Source: an uncultured Bacillota bacterium (GTDB taxonomy: Bacteria > Bacillota_I > Bacilli_A > RFN20 > CAG-288). From it: 64,000 nucleotides of DNA. The notes below the pieces were generated by a model. It had not been told where the DNA came from, searched no databases, and was given only the letters and a program-made list of their open reading frames with translations. The first letter of the stretch is position 1. Each line of letters starts with the position of its first letter. The DNA lies in the NCBI GenBank assembly GCA_949290645.1, contig CASESG010000001.1, positions 193,104 through 257,103 of the forward strand, in the 5' to 3' direction. Below are positions 44,506 through 53,655 of this stretch, piece after piece. A program made the translations under genes and the position numbers.

Positions 44506-44537
44506 AAGTTTCCTCCTTTGATAAATGAAACTTTCTT

Positions 44538-45356
44538 CTAGTTCCTAGCCTGAAGCTTGACGGTCTCTTGGACGTTCTGGACGTTTTTTTCCTCCACCCC
44601 TTCCTGGGCGATGTTGAGCATCGTGACCATCAGGAAGACGACCGTCTGTATCAAACCGTCAAAGACATCGAAGTAAGCGTGGACGACGGGCACCAGGACG
44701 GGAGCTAGAACCAAACCGAAACCACTTGCTATGCCATCGAGGGCACAATAGGAAAGGGTGATGAGGCAGAAACCGGCGAAGGCGTTTCCGAAAAGACGGA
44801 GGGTCAAGGAGAGCATCGGAACCCACATCGAGACAAGCTCGATCGCCGGGATCGGAGAGACGAACTTCATGAAGTATTTCGCCCTCTTGTACTTGAGGCC
44901 ATACGCCTGGATGAGGATGATGGTCAAGAAGGCGATGGAGAGCGGGAAAGCGAGGTTGGTGAAAGGATTGGGGAGGGCCTTGAAGAGCCAGTTCTCGTTG
45001 AGGATGGCATTCGGCCCGACGTAGATGACGTTTGGGAGGCCGATCATGCCGATGATGAAAGAGATGAAGATATAAAGACCCAGTCCCAGGACATATCCCG
45101 TGAAAGGCAGGAAGTCCTTGCCCATCAATTCCTTGACGTTCTTCTCTGCGAATTCGACCAAGGTCTCGGCGATGTTGACGATTCCCTTGGGCTTGTCGAA
45201 AGGACCGTATTTCTTTCCTTTGAAATAGACAATGAAAACAAGGATGATGATGACAAGCATCGCCACGAGGGAGGAGATGAATTCCGGAGGAAGGACATTC
45301 CCAAAGTCCGTCCTGAGAAGGTTGCCGATCTGCAGCCCGTCTTCGCTGCCGTTCAT
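44538..45356 (-). CDS. atpB: ATP synthase a subunit
   Basis: Stator half-channel protein. 272 residues, about six hydrophobic segments. The essential Arg lies in MLSLTLRLFGNAFAG. N-terminus KKYGPFDKPKGIVNIAETLVEFAEKNVKELMG is the usual loop. Overlaps the small membrane gene upstream by ATGA. Confidence 0.96.
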   Translation of the reverse strand: MNGSEDGLQIGNLLRTDFGNVLPPEFISSLVAMLVIIILVFIVYFKGKKYGPFDKPKGIVNIAETLVEFAEKNVKELMGKDFLPFTGYVLGLGLYIFISFIIGMIGLPNVIYVGPNAILNENWLFKALPNPFTNLAFPLSIAFLTIILIQAYGLKYKRAKYFMKFVSPIPAIELVSMWVPMLSLTLRLFGNAFAGFCLITLSYCALDGIASGFGLVLAPVLVPVVHAYFDVFDGLIQTVVFLMVTMLNIAQEGVEEKNVQNVQETVKLQARN

Positions 45357-45748
45357 GGTCTTGTCTTTTCTTTCGTCTTTCGACCGAGAAAAACGAATAA
45401 CAAGAAAAGAATATATACCCCCAAGACCTCGACAGGAGGGGCAATTAGGAAGAAAGCGGTTACGTTTTCATGGATGGACGGGACGAAATACCAGAGGACG
45501 GGGGGAGTGGCCAGGGTGACGAGAACCAAAAGGATTCTCAACATCGTGAAAAGAGCCAGTCCAATCGCCTTTTTTCCCCTCAAAGTGAGGAAAAAAGTGA
45601 GATAAAGGGCGAAAGTGAAAGGAAGAGGAAGAAGGATGAAGAGACTTCCCCTCCACTCTCCCAAGCCCAGGAAGACAAGGCCGACGACAAGACAGGCAAG
45701 GAAAAAGGAAAGATAGGCGATCCACTCGATTTTTTTGATTTTCTTCAT
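45353..45748 (-). CDS. AtpI-like small membrane protein
   Basis: 131 residues (137 if a GTG at 45766 is used) with four membrane segments, at the place where atpI sits ahead of atpB. AtpI assists c-ring assembly or Mg2+ supply in other bacteria. The sequence is not diagnostic and the call rests on size, topology and place. No SD precedes ATG 45748, but TATCCT lies exactly 8 nt upstream, so the operon transcript may be leaderless. Confidence 0.6.
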   Translation of the reverse strand: MKKIKKIEWIAYLSFFLACLVVGLVFLGLGEWRGSLFILLPLPFTFALYLTFFLTLRGKKAIGLALFTMLRILLVLVTLATPPVLWYFVPSIHENVTAFFLIAPPVEVLGVYILFLLFVFLGRKTKEKTRP

Positions 45749-45756
45749 ACAAGAAT

Positions 45757-45762
45757 AGGATA
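45757..45762 (-). promoter_or_regulatory. -10-like box 8 nt before the atp operon start
   Basis: Minus-strand TATCCT, 8 nt, ATG. Third occurrence of the same spacing in this window; the -35 is not clear. Confidence 0.35.
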
Positions 45763-45844
45763 GCACCAGAGAAAGAAGATGTCGATCAAAAGGGTTCTTC
45801 GAATGAAATCCCTTCTTCCTTTCCTCTTATCGACAAGTGAGACA

Positions 45845-45874
45845 ATTGCACCCTTTCTCTTCACCTTATATAAT
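45845..45874 (+). promoter_or_regulatory. Promoter of the uridine-kinase-like gene
   Basis: TTGCAC and TATAAT with an 18-nt spacer, 61 bp upstream of the ATG. Confidence 0.6.
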
Positions 45875-45935
45875 ATCCACCAGCGAAACGTTGAGAGTTT
45901 GATCGACAGGATTTCGACATCGAAGGAGACAAAAG

Positions 45936-47573
45936 ATGAAAATCAAAACTTTTTTGGCCCAAGGAGATAGAGTCTCTTCTCTTCTCAAAGAGGAGGAAAG
46001 AAAGGAATACATCTGCTGCAAGATCGACGGTGCGGTTCATGACCTTTCCTATTCCATCCCGAAAGACGGGGAATACAACATCGAGTTTCTTGATTTCACA
46101 AATCAGGATTCCATCCGAATCTATGAGGCTTCTCTTCGCTATTTGCTCGCATTGGCAATCAAGACAATCGACAGCAAGTTGGACGTCCGCTTCTTCTATA
46201 ACGTCTCTCGCTCCATCTTCTGCCGGATCCTCGGAAAGAAGAGCTTCCGCGTCACGCCAGCCTTTGTCGAGAAGATCAAGAAGAGGATGGACGAGCTTGT
46301 CTTGTTGGACCTTCCCATAGAGCGCATCCGAATCAGCAAGGAAGATGCCCTTGCAATCTACCGACAGGCAGGCCTTCATGACAAGATCGACGTCCTGAAG
46401 TATCGCCCCGAAAACTTTGTGCATCTCTTCGAGCTCTCCTACAAGGGGCAGAAGTACTACGACTATCTCTATAGCCCCCTTGTTCCGTCCACGGGCTATC
46501 TCAAGCGCTTCTCCTTGCGCTATTACGAGCCTGGGATCATGATGCAGTTTCCCCGTGCGGAATGCGGAGGGAAGATTCCTCCTTTCAGCGACGAGCTGAA
46601 GTTCGCCAACACCTTGGCCGGCTCTTCCCGGTGGGCGGAGCTCAATCATCTGGACACGGCTAGCTCCGTCAACCGTTTCCTGAAGAAGTACGGAGCGATG
46701 GCTTTCGTCAACCTCTGCGAAGCGAAGATCAATATGATGCTCAGCGACCTGGCCAAGAAGATCGTCGACAGCGAGGATCCTGTCCGCCTCATCGGCATCG
46801 CTGGTCCTTCCAGCTCCGGAAAGACGAGCTTCGCCAACCGCCTGACTTATCAACTGATGGCCTTGGGCTATCGCCCAATCCGTATCTCGATTGACGACTT
46901 CTACGTCCCGAAGAAGCTTCTTCCTCCGGGTGCGGACTTGGAATCGATCGACACGATCGACATCCCCTTCTTCGAGGAGACGATGAGCCTTTTGATCCAG
47001 GGAGAGAAGGTGCGCCTTCCTTCCTATTCCTTCAAGGATGGCGTCCGCTCTCCGGGCAAGGAGATCGCCCTTGCCGAGAACCAACCCATCATCATCGAGG
47101 GCATCCATGCGCTCAACCGTCGACTGACGGAGAACATCCCGGAGCATCAGAAGTTCAAGGTTTACATCGCCCCTCAGCCTCAGGTCAATCTGGACAACCA
47201 CACGCCCCTAAGCATGACCGACTTGCGCTTGATCAGAAGGATCACCCGCGATGCCAGGACGAGAGGCTCCGATGCCAAGGAGACAATCTCGATGTGGCCG
47301 GGTGTCCGAAACGGAGAGTTCCGCTACATCTATCCCACCCAGGAGAATGCGGACTTCGTCTTCGACTCCTTCTTGGCCTATGAGACTTGCGCTATGCGCA
47401 GCATCGCTCTGCCGCTTTTGGAGTCAATCTCTCCTTCCGACCAGGAATACTCGACGGCCCAGCGCCTGAAGAATATCCTCAAGTATTTCCTCCCGATGCC
47501 GTTGTCGGACATCCCCTGCAACTCCCTGATCCGGGAGTTCATCGGTGGCTCTTCCTTCAAGGACGCACGCTAG
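45936..47573 (+). CDS. Uridine kinase-like protein with TGS/ThrRS-type N-terminus
   Basis: 545 residues. The C-terminal 260 residues are a phosphoribulokinase/uridine kinase fold: P-loop GIAGPSSSGKTS at 288-298, ISIDDFYVPKK, and IIEGIHALN. The N-terminal part (about 1-270) is like the TGS and editing-like domains of threonyl-tRNA synthetase found in a known group of Bacillota kinases. It probably phosphorylates a nucleoside; whether uridine is the true substrate is uncertain. The SD GAAGGAG and its own promoter are present, and a bidirectional terminator follows. Confidence 0.85.
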   Translation: MKIKTFLAQGDRVSSLLKEEERKEYICCKIDGAVHDLSYSIPKDGEYNIEFLDFTNQDSIRIYEASLRYLLALAIKTIDSKLDVRFFYNVSRSIFCRILGKKSFRVTPAFVEKIKKRMDELVLLDLPIERIRISKEDALAIYRQAGLHDKIDVLKYRPENFVHLFELSYKGQKYYDYLYSPLVPSTGYLKRFSLRYYEPGIMMQFPRAECGGKIPPFSDELKFANTLAGSSRWAELNHLDTASSVNRFLKKYGAMAFVNLCEAKINMMLSDLAKKIVDSEDPVRLIGIAGPSSSGKTSFANRLTYQLMALGYRPIRISIDDFYVPKKLLPPGADLESIDTIDIPFFEETMSLLIQGEKVRLPSYSFKDGVRSPGKEIALAENQPIIIEGIHALNRRLTENIPEHQKFKVYIAPQPQVNLDNHTPLSMTDLRLIRRITRDARTRGSDAKETISMWPGVRNGEFRYIYPTQENADFVFDSFLAYETCAMRSIALPLLESISPSDQEYSTAQRLKNILKYFLPMPLSDIPCNSLIREFIGGSSFKDAR

Positions 47574-47590
47574 AGAGTTTGTTGGAAACG

Positions 47591-47625
47591 AAAAACGGTC
47601 GCAGCGCAATGCCGCGACCGTTTTG
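47591..47625. terminator. Bidirectional terminator between the kinase and the cold-shock gene
   Basis: AAAACGGTCGC / GCGACCGTTTT, an 11-bp perfect stem with an 11-nt loop. Confidence 0.9.
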
Positions 47626-47676
47626 CTTTCGTTCAACTATACCGCGAGGGCACGTGAGCGAACCACAGTTTTTGGA

Positions 47677-47877
47677 TTAGTCGACGAAGTGGATGTTGTT
47701 GGCGCGATAGCCCTTTTCCGTGGTGGTCGGCTCGTACTCGACGTGCTGACCAACTTCGGCGGTTCTGAATCCATCCATCATGAGCTGAGTGTAATGGAAG
47801 AAATAATCCTTTCCATCCTCGCCGGTGATGAATCCGTAGCCCTTCTCTTTGTCGAACTTCTTGACGGTACCCTTCAT
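47677..47877 (-). CDS. Cold-shock domain protein
   Basis: A 66-residue OB-fold RNA chaperone. RNP1 is KGYGFIT and RNP2 is KDYFFHYTQL, where most Csp proteins have VFVH(F/Y). The ending PTTTEKGYRANNIHFVD is like CspA/CspD members. AAAGGG lies upstream of the ATG. The leader of about 40 nt is short for a thermosensing cspA leader. Confidence 0.93.
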   Translation of the reverse strand: MKGTVKKFDKEKGYGFITGEDGKDYFFHYTQLMMDGFRTAEVGQHVEYEPTTTEKGYRANNIHFVD

Positions 47878-47923
47878 TGTCTAAACCCTTTCTTTGCAGG
47901 CATAATTCTGCCATGCGGACATA

Positions 47924-47952
47924 ACTATACCACTTGGTGTGACGAAAGTGAA
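47924..47952 (-). promoter_or_regulatory. Promoter of the cold-shock gene
   Basis: Minus-strand TTCACT and TATAGT with a 17-nt spacer, about 46 bp before the ATG. Confidence 0.6.
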
Positions 47953-47984
47953 AAGAAAAATTCATGTAAGCGGTTATTCACGAA

Positions 47985-50810
47985 TCAATTCTTGAGGAAG
48001 CTGTCCTTGGGAGAGAGGCCTTTGAGGCTGTGCCAGAGGAAGAGGGAGAGGAGGAAAAGGAGCGGAAAAGCAACGAAAAGTGGGATGAGATAGGGAAAAA
48101 AGCTGCTTTCTCCGCCGACCAGAAGGACATCGAGGGTCTTCTGAATGGTCGATTCGCTGATCTTGCCGAGGATGAGGGCAAAAAGATAGCCCAATGCCAG
48201 AAGGAAGGAGGACATCGTGACATAGTAGCGGAAGATTTCCTTCTTCCGATATCCCAGGGAAAGGAGGATTCCGATGTTCTTCCGGTCTTTCCTCAGGATG
48301 AGGTAGAGGGAGAGAGCGGAGAGGAAGGCGGAACTGAAGAGGGAGAGGACGGAGAAGAAGAGGAAGAGGAGAGACAGGTTGTCTAAGAGGGACTGGACTT
48401 CCTTCGTCATGGAGTGCATCGGAAAGGAAGCGGTGTAGTCCTCAAGAGTCTGGACATCTTCCAAGAAGTTTTCGACGCTTTTCTTCTTCAGGTCGCAGCT
48501 CAAGACCGCCTCGCTGATGCGAATCTCGTCCATCGAGAGGGTGGTGTGGCTGAAGGCGTAGCAAAGCGGGAAAAGGGAGTGGTGGAAGAGGGAGATCTCC
48601 TCTCCGGGATAGATGCTTGCGATGGTCAGGCTCCCTTCGGAGAAGATGTTCCGATAGCGTTCTCCCTCCTTGCTGATGCGGTCCAAGGTGAGGGTGTGGA
48701 GCTTCTCTCCGAGAGCGGAATCGGCAAAGCCGAAGAGCTTCTTTGCCATCCCTTCGGAGATCCCGATTTCCTCATAGGAGGTCGGCTCCTCTCCGAGGGA
48801 GGGAACAAGCCTGGAGGAATCCAGAGAGCAAAAGCGCAAGCCCTCTTCCTCCATCGAGGAGATCAAGTCGGCCTTGAGGACACCTTCGGGAACCTCGATG
48901 TTCGCTCCCTGGAAGGCACCGAGATTGACGTCGGAGACGGACGCCTCGTCCATGATGGCGTTGAGCTTTTCCTTGGCGGGGGAGAAGAAGAAGGGCTTCT
49001 GGAAGCCGGAGATGAAACCAGAGGCGGTATAGGTGTAGACCGAAGAGGAATAGCTGACGCTCTCGACCATGCCTTCCTGGGTCTTGATGAAATCCTCGAT
49101 CTCGCTGATCGAAATCTTGGGAAGATAGTCTTGATAGAAGAGCAGGCGGTTGTGGGTCTTGTTGTCGTCTTCCACATAATAGGGCTTGTCCTTGAGGACT
49201 TCGACCGTCCAGCCGTCGAACTCCCTCTTTTTGAGGAAGGAGGCGAGAAAATCGGCGTTCGTCTCCGGAAGAAGGCGCAAGCCATAGGCCTTGTGCAGAG
49301 ACCAGGGGACGGTCGAGTCCTCCTTGGGGTCGACTTCGACAAATTGAAGGACTTCGCTCACGAAATGCTCGTGGAAGGTCGAATCCGGAGAGACAAGGAC
49401 ACTTCTCTCGCTGAGAAACACATCCCTCACGCCATAGGAATGGTCGAGATAGTAGTTCCACTCTCCCTTGTTGGCATCGATGGACAGAGTCAGTCCGCTA
49501 TACCAGACTTTGCGGCGGAGTGTCAGAAGCGTCTCTTCCGTGATTCCATAGAGTGGCTCTTCGTTGAAAAGCATGAGATAAAGGGCAATCATGCTTTCTT
49601 CATCCAAACCGACGATGACTTCCTCTTCCGAAAGGCTGTCGAGGTCGATCGCATCGCCCAGGGGATAGGAAGACTCCTCGACAAGCTCGAACTGAAGGAA
49701 GCTGTCCAGGGAGAGGGTGGGGACTTGAAGATCGCGGTTGAGATAGTGAAAGCCGATGGAAGATGAACTTCCGAAGAGGGTGTTCAAGGAGTCGCGATAG
49801 AAGGCGGTGAGGGAGAGAACGTAATCCTTCTCCGCTCTTTCGATCTGCTGCAGGGAATGATAGCTCAAAAGGGAATAGTCGGTCTCCTTCGCCCCTTCTT
49901 CCGCCCTCTTGATGACCATCGAACCTTCGTCCATGTAGCTCGTCAAGGCCTTGGTCATCGCCTGCTTGACGTTTCCCGAGAGCAGGAAGGAGAAGAGGAC
50001 GGAGAAGAAGGAGACGACAAGGCTGGAAAAGGTGACGATCAGGAGAGAGCGCTTGTGGAAGAGGGAGAGAAGGAGGGATTTCCAGAAGGGCATCCCGGAA
50101 TATCTCTTGCGCTTGTAGCTAGGTGTTTCTTTCTTTCCTTTTCCTCTTCCTTCTCTTTCGACGACCATCCTGGAATCCAGAAGGCGGATGACGGTGCAGT
50201 CTTGGGGAATCTCTCTCTCCTCGTGGGTGATGACGAAGACCATTCTTCTTCGACTTTCTTTCTTTAGAAGGGCGAGGATGGCCTTTCGGCTTTCGGGGTC
50301 GAGGGAGGACATCGGTTCATCGGCAAGGAGGATGTCTCCTTCCTTGATCAAGGCCCGGACGAGGGAGACTCTTTTCTTCTCTCCACCCGACAGGTTCTGG
50401 AAGGTCTTGCCCTTCTTGTCCTTCAGGCCGACCTTGGAGAGGAAGGAGAGAATCCTCTCCTCCTTCTTTCCCTCGGAAAGGTCGGTCAGGTCGAGGGCTT
50501 TTCTCAAATTGGAGAAGACGGTCTCGTCCTCCTCCGCCTTGAAGTCCTGGAAGACGAAGGAGACGTGCAGGAAACGGTAGTCCTCCTTCTCTTTCTCGTC
50601 CATGCTTTTGAGCTCCTTGCCATCGACCTTGAGGCTTCCTTGGTAGTCGAAATCCATCCCTCCCAACAGGGAGAGGAAGGTGCTTTTTCCGGAGCCGGAC
50701 TTTCCGACGAGAAAATAGAGGCCGGTCTCTTCCAAGGTGAGATTGATATCCGAAAGGGTGTCTTCCTTTTGGCCCGGATATCTTTTCGAGAGATGCTGGA
50801 TCTCGATCAT
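47985..50810 (-). CDS. ABC transporter ATPase-permease fusion with large extracellular domain
   Basis: 941 residues. Residues 1-215 are an ATPase: GKSGSGKST Walker A, FVFQDF Q-loop, NLSGGEKKR signature, ILLADEP Walker B and ITHEE. A membrane helix near 245-270 follows, then roughly 520 residues outside the membrane, and three helices near 810-935 with the FtsX-like ILLSLGYRKKEIFRYY segment. The layout is that of MacB-type (type VII) mechanotransmission ABC proteins, which move no substrate through the membrane themselves. The ATG overlaps the stop of the partner gene by one base, so they probably form a heterodimer. Substrate unknown. Confidence 0.85.
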   Translation of the reverse strand: MIEIQHLSKRYPGQKEDTLSDINLTLEETGLYFLVGKSGSGKSTFLSLLGGMDFDYQGSLKVDGKELKSMDEKEKEDYRFLHVSFVFQDFKAEEDETVFSNLRKALDLTDLSEGKKEERILSFLSKVGLKDKKGKTFQNLSGGEKKRVSLVRALIKEGDILLADEPMSSLDPESRKAILALLKKESRRRMVFVITHEEREIPQDCTVIRLLDSRMVVEREGRGKGKKETPSYKRKRYSGMPFWKSLLLSLFHKRSLLIVTFSSLVVSFFSVLFSFLLSGNVKQAMTKALTSYMDEGSMVIKRAEEGAKETDYSLLSYHSLQQIERAEKDYVLSLTAFYRDSLNTLFGSSSSIGFHYLNRDLQVPTLSLDSFLQFELVEESSYPLGDAIDLDSLSEEEVIVGLDEESMIALYLMLFNEEPLYGITEETLLTLRRKVWYSGLTLSIDANKGEWNYYLDHSYGVRDVFLSERSVLVSPDSTFHEHFVSEVLQFVEVDPKEDSTVPWSLHKAYGLRLLPETNADFLASFLKKREFDGWTVEVLKDKPYYVEDDNKTHNRLLFYQDYLPKISISEIEDFIKTQEGMVESVSYSSSVYTYTASGFISGFQKPFFFSPAKEKLNAIMDEASVSDVNLGAFQGANIEVPEGVLKADLISSMEEEGLRFCSLDSSRLVPSLGEEPTSYEEIGISEGMAKKLFGFADSALGEKLHTLTLDRISKEGERYRNIFSEGSLTIASIYPGEEISLFHHSLFPLCYAFSHTTLSMDEIRISEAVLSCDLKKKSVENFLEDVQTLEDYTASFPMHSMTKEVQSLLDNLSLLFLFFSVLSLFSSAFLSALSLYLILRKDRKNIGILLSLGYRKKEIFRYYVTMSSFLLALGYLFALILGKISESTIQKTLDVLLVGGESSFFPYLIPLFVAFPLLFLLSLFLWHSLKGLSPKDSFLKN

Positions 50811-52774
50811 CAGTCCTCAGCCTCCAGATGTCTCTTGATCTCCTTCTCCTTGACTTTCCGCATGGGAAGGATTGTGGCCAGGACGGAAAAGAACAGGGCG
50901 AGGAAGAGGGAGAGGAGAAGAGAGAAGAGATCGAAGAAGGCGAGGAAGGGAGGGAGGCCCATCATTTGAAGGATTTCCTTTCCAACGAAGGTGAAAAGAG
51001 CGTGGAGCAGAAGGAAGAACACGCTCGTGGAGACAAGGAAGGAAATCAGCATCCCGAAGGCAATCCTCCGTTGGTTCTTCTTCTTTCCGGGATAGATCCT
51101 CGTCAGGGCCAGAAGGCGGATGTTGTCCTCGTAGAGCGAATGGACGGAGAGGAAGGCGAGCATGAAGGCCGAGAACAAGGTCATCGCGAGGAAGGCCAGA
51201 AGGACCGTCAGCAAGGAGGAGACAAGCTCGGTCGTGCTTTCCCGGATCTCTTCCTTCTTGGAGCTCACTTCGACCGAGCCTTGATAGAGGTTCTCGCTTC
51301 TCTTCATGAGGGTCTGGATGTCTTCGGCTTCGGAAAGGACGGAAGTCCCGCGGAAATCGTCGGAAGCATCGCCTTCGAGGTCGAAGAAGGCGGTGATGGA
51401 AGTCAGCTCCTTTCTTTCTTCGGAGAGATTCTTCAAGTGGATCTTGGAGAGGCTCTCCCAGGCACAGGAATAGTCGTAGTAGGCCGTCGGTGTCAGGAAG
51501 GCATCCTTCTCGATGCAGATTCCGGAAATCGAGAAGGTTCTCTTGAGTGTGACAAGATCGGATTGTTCAAAGGCGCTGGAGCGGACGATGGCGGAGTGAG
51601 AGAAGACGAATGAGGTTCCGATTGCCTTTTCTTCGGTCAAGGAGAAAGCTTTCAGGAAGAGATTGTTGACCACGATCTCGTTTCTTCCCGCAATCTTTCC
51701 GAAGCGAATCTTCTTCGGATTTTGACTGATGACCGGCAGGAAGGAGAAGCTCTCCTTCTTCCCGTTGATCTTCTCTTCCTGGCTTTCCGGGAAGAAGTAG
51801 GAAAGGGAAGGATAACTTTTGTTGAGGCCAAGCTGCAAGCACGTCTCTTGGTCGACGGGCATCCTTCTTGTCAGGCTGAGATGCCCGGCCTCGGCAATCT
51901 CATCCTTGAGAGAGACCTCCAGCATTTGGCTGTCATAGAAATCTCCCAGCCATTGGTCCATCCCGGAATCGATGTGGAAGGAGATGTTGAGACCGAGGGC
52001 GAGGATGGAGAGAGTCAAGGCGAGAAAGAAGGTCGAGAGCAGAAAACGGAAGCGTCTCTTCTTGAGAAAGAGCGCCGTCCAACGTGTCGCAACCGAAAGC
52101 GGAAGAAAGGAAGACTTTCCTGGGCTGTGGACTTTCCCTGTCTTCTTGCCTTGCACTTCTTTCACAGGAGAAAGCCTTCCCTTTTCCATCTTCAGGATCG
52201 TACCGTCCAAAGAAAGAGCGTTCCTCTGGTCATGGGTGACAAGAAGGACAAGACGATCCTTCGACAATTTTTCCAGAAGGGCATAGATTTCCAAAGAGCT
52301 ATGCTCATCCAGCTGCCCAGTGGGCTCGTCCAAGATCAAGGCCGAGCCATCGAGAGTCAGGGCACGGGCGATCGCAAGGCGCATCTGCTCTCCGCCAGAC
52401 AGGGTTCGGACATCCCTCTCTTCCTGCTTCTCAAGGCCGACAAGGGAGAGCACATCGTGGATGACAGCCAGACACTCATTGAGCTTTTTCCCTTCCATGG
52501 CCAGAGGAAGGAAGCAGTTGTCCCGGACGTTGAGATAATCCAGGAGCAGAGGGGACTGGAAGACGATGGAAGGATGATTCTCCAAGGCGAAGTGGATCTT
52601 TCCCGAGCTCGGTAGCAAAGTCTTGGTGCAGAGGGAAAGGAAGGTCGTCTTCCCGCATCCGGAAGGACCGAGGATGACAAATAGACCCGACTGCGGAAAG
52701 GAGTAAGTCAGGTGGTCGATGATTTTCTTCTCTCCATAGGCAAAGGAGATGTCCTGGAATTCGATGGCGTTCAT
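50810..52774 (-). CDS. ABC transporter ATPase-permease fusion, partner
   Basis: 654 residues in the same layout as its neighbour: Walker A GPSGCGKTT, LSGGEQMRLAIARAL signature, LILDEPTGQLDE Walker B, VTHDQ, one helix near 235-260, an external domain of about 250 residues, and three C-terminal helices. This is the MacB length. GAGGAGGG precedes the ATG. Transcription may continue from folD, whose stop lies about 70 bp upstream with no terminator in between. Antimicrobial export or lipoprotein handling are possible roles; no sensor kinase is adjacent to favour a bacitracin-type system. Confidence 0.85.
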   Translation of the reverse strand: MNAIEFQDISFAYGEKKIIDHLTYSFPQSGLFVILGPSGCGKTTFLSLCTKTLLPSSGKIHFALENHPSIVFQSPLLLDYLNVRDNCFLPLAMEGKKLNECLAVIHDVLSLVGLEKQEERDVRTLSGGEQMRLAIARALTLDGSALILDEPTGQLDEHSSLEIYALLEKLSKDRLVLLVTHDQRNALSLDGTILKMEKGRLSPVKEVQGKKTGKVHSPGKSSFLPLSVATRWTALFLKKRRFRFLLSTFFLALTLSILALGLNISFHIDSGMDQWLGDFYDSQMLEVSLKDEIAEAGHLSLTRRMPVDQETCLQLGLNKSYPSLSYFFPESQEEKINGKKESFSFLPVISQNPKKIRFGKIAGRNEIVVNNLFLKAFSLTEEKAIGTSFVFSHSAIVRSSAFEQSDLVTLKRTFSISGICIEKDAFLTPTAYYDYSCAWESLSKIHLKNLSEERKELTSITAFFDLEGDASDDFRGTSVLSEAEDIQTLMKRSENLYQGSVEVSSKKEEIRESTTELVSSLLTVLLAFLAMTLFSAFMLAFLSVHSLYEDNIRLLALTRIYPGKKKNQRRIAFGMLISFLVSTSVFFLLLHALFTFVGKEILQMMGLPPFLAFFDLFSLLLSLFLALFFSVLATILPMRKVKEKEIKRHLEAED

Positions 52775-52845
52775 TTTCCCTCCTCACCCATATTTTCCAT
52801 GGAAGAGGGGAAAGTGCACAAAAAGAGAAGAGTATCTATAAAATT

Positions 52846-53655
52846 TTACTTAGATTTCAGAAGACGGCATTCATGAAAGAATCCATTTTCGACAACGAAA
52901 TAGGGAGTCAGTGAACCGATTCCGCCAGGAACAGGAGTGTAGGCGAAAAGTTCGTCTTCCTCCGGAAGGAAACCCAAGTCTCCACCTTGAGCATGGAAAC
53001 CGCAGTCGAGGACGACTTGACAAGGACGGAAGCTTGGCCGAGGAATCAGGCCTTCGACTCCCGAGCAGAGACAGACGATGTCGCTCGACGAGCATTCCTT
53101 TGCGATCCTTTCCGGATCGATCTTGGAGTGGACAAGAGTCGGCATCGCATCCAGGCGCTGGAAGAGCTCCAGAAGTGGAAGGCCGATCGTCAGGCTTCTT
53201 CCGACGATGAGGACTTTCTTTCCCAGGACGGGGAGGCTGTACTTTCGAAGGATCTCCTCGACGCTCTTGCAGGTGGCAGGAAGGAAGTGGAGCTCTCCTT
53301 GGAAGAGATGGCCGATGTTGGTCGTGGTCATCATGTCTGGATCGTGCATTGGATCAAGGAGAGAGAGGAATTCCTTTTCCCTCTTTCCCAAAGGACGGGC
53401 GAGGACGACCTGATGGGTTCTTGCCATCTCCCTCAGACGGGCGAGGCTTTTCTCCTCTTCTCCAGGCTTGACTTCTTCTTCCTCGAAATCCAATCCCAGG
53501 GAAAGGAGGATCTTCTGTATCTGCCGGACGTAGGCCAGGGCATCTTCGTCCTTTTGGGGATTGACGAAAAGGAACCTGGGGCGGATGGTCTTGGAAAGAA
53601 CGGAAAGCTTTTCTTGATGTTCCTTGCGGAACGGTCTTCCAGAGAGAATAATCAT
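52846..53655 (-). CDS. folD: FolD-like methylene-THF dehydrogenase/cyclohydrolase with altered active site
   Basis: 269 residues, slightly short for FolD. The NADP-binding half is well kept: GKKVLIVGRSLTIGLPL at 145-161, CLCSGV and PVPGGIGSLTPY. The catalytic half is not. The Y-V-x-x-K motif reads YVRQI at 42-46, so the Lys is Ile (a Lys is at 48), and the vQLPLP motif reads LARPLG, without the Gln. The Asp of KDVDG may be kept as Asp107 (MHDPDMM). It overlaps fhs by ATGA, so the folate one-carbon context is clear. Activity may be changed, for example dehydrogenase without cyclohydrolase. Confidence 0.85.
   Translation of the reverse strand: MIILSGRPFRKEHQEKLSVLSKTIRPRFLFVNPQKDEDALAYVRQIQKILLSLGLDFEEEEVKPGEEEKSLARLREMARTHQVVLARPLGKREKEFLSLLDPMHDPDMMTTTNIGHLFQGELHFLPATCKSVEEILRKYSLPVLGKKVLIVGRSLTIGLPLLELFQRLDAMPTLVHSKIDPERIAKECSSSDIVCLCSGVEGLIPRPSFRPCQVVLDCGFHAQGGDLGFLPEEDELFAYTPVPGGIGSLTPYFVVENGFFHECRLLKSK

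Noticed and set aside
47965..47978. cre-like TGTAAGCGGTTATT near the cold-shock promoter
   Set aside because: The last two consensus bases are wrong and it lies upstream of the -35 without a clear target; too weak to list.
47878..47984. Long thermosensing leader for the cold-shock gene
   Set aside because: The predicted leader is only about 40 nt, too short for the cspA-type structure.
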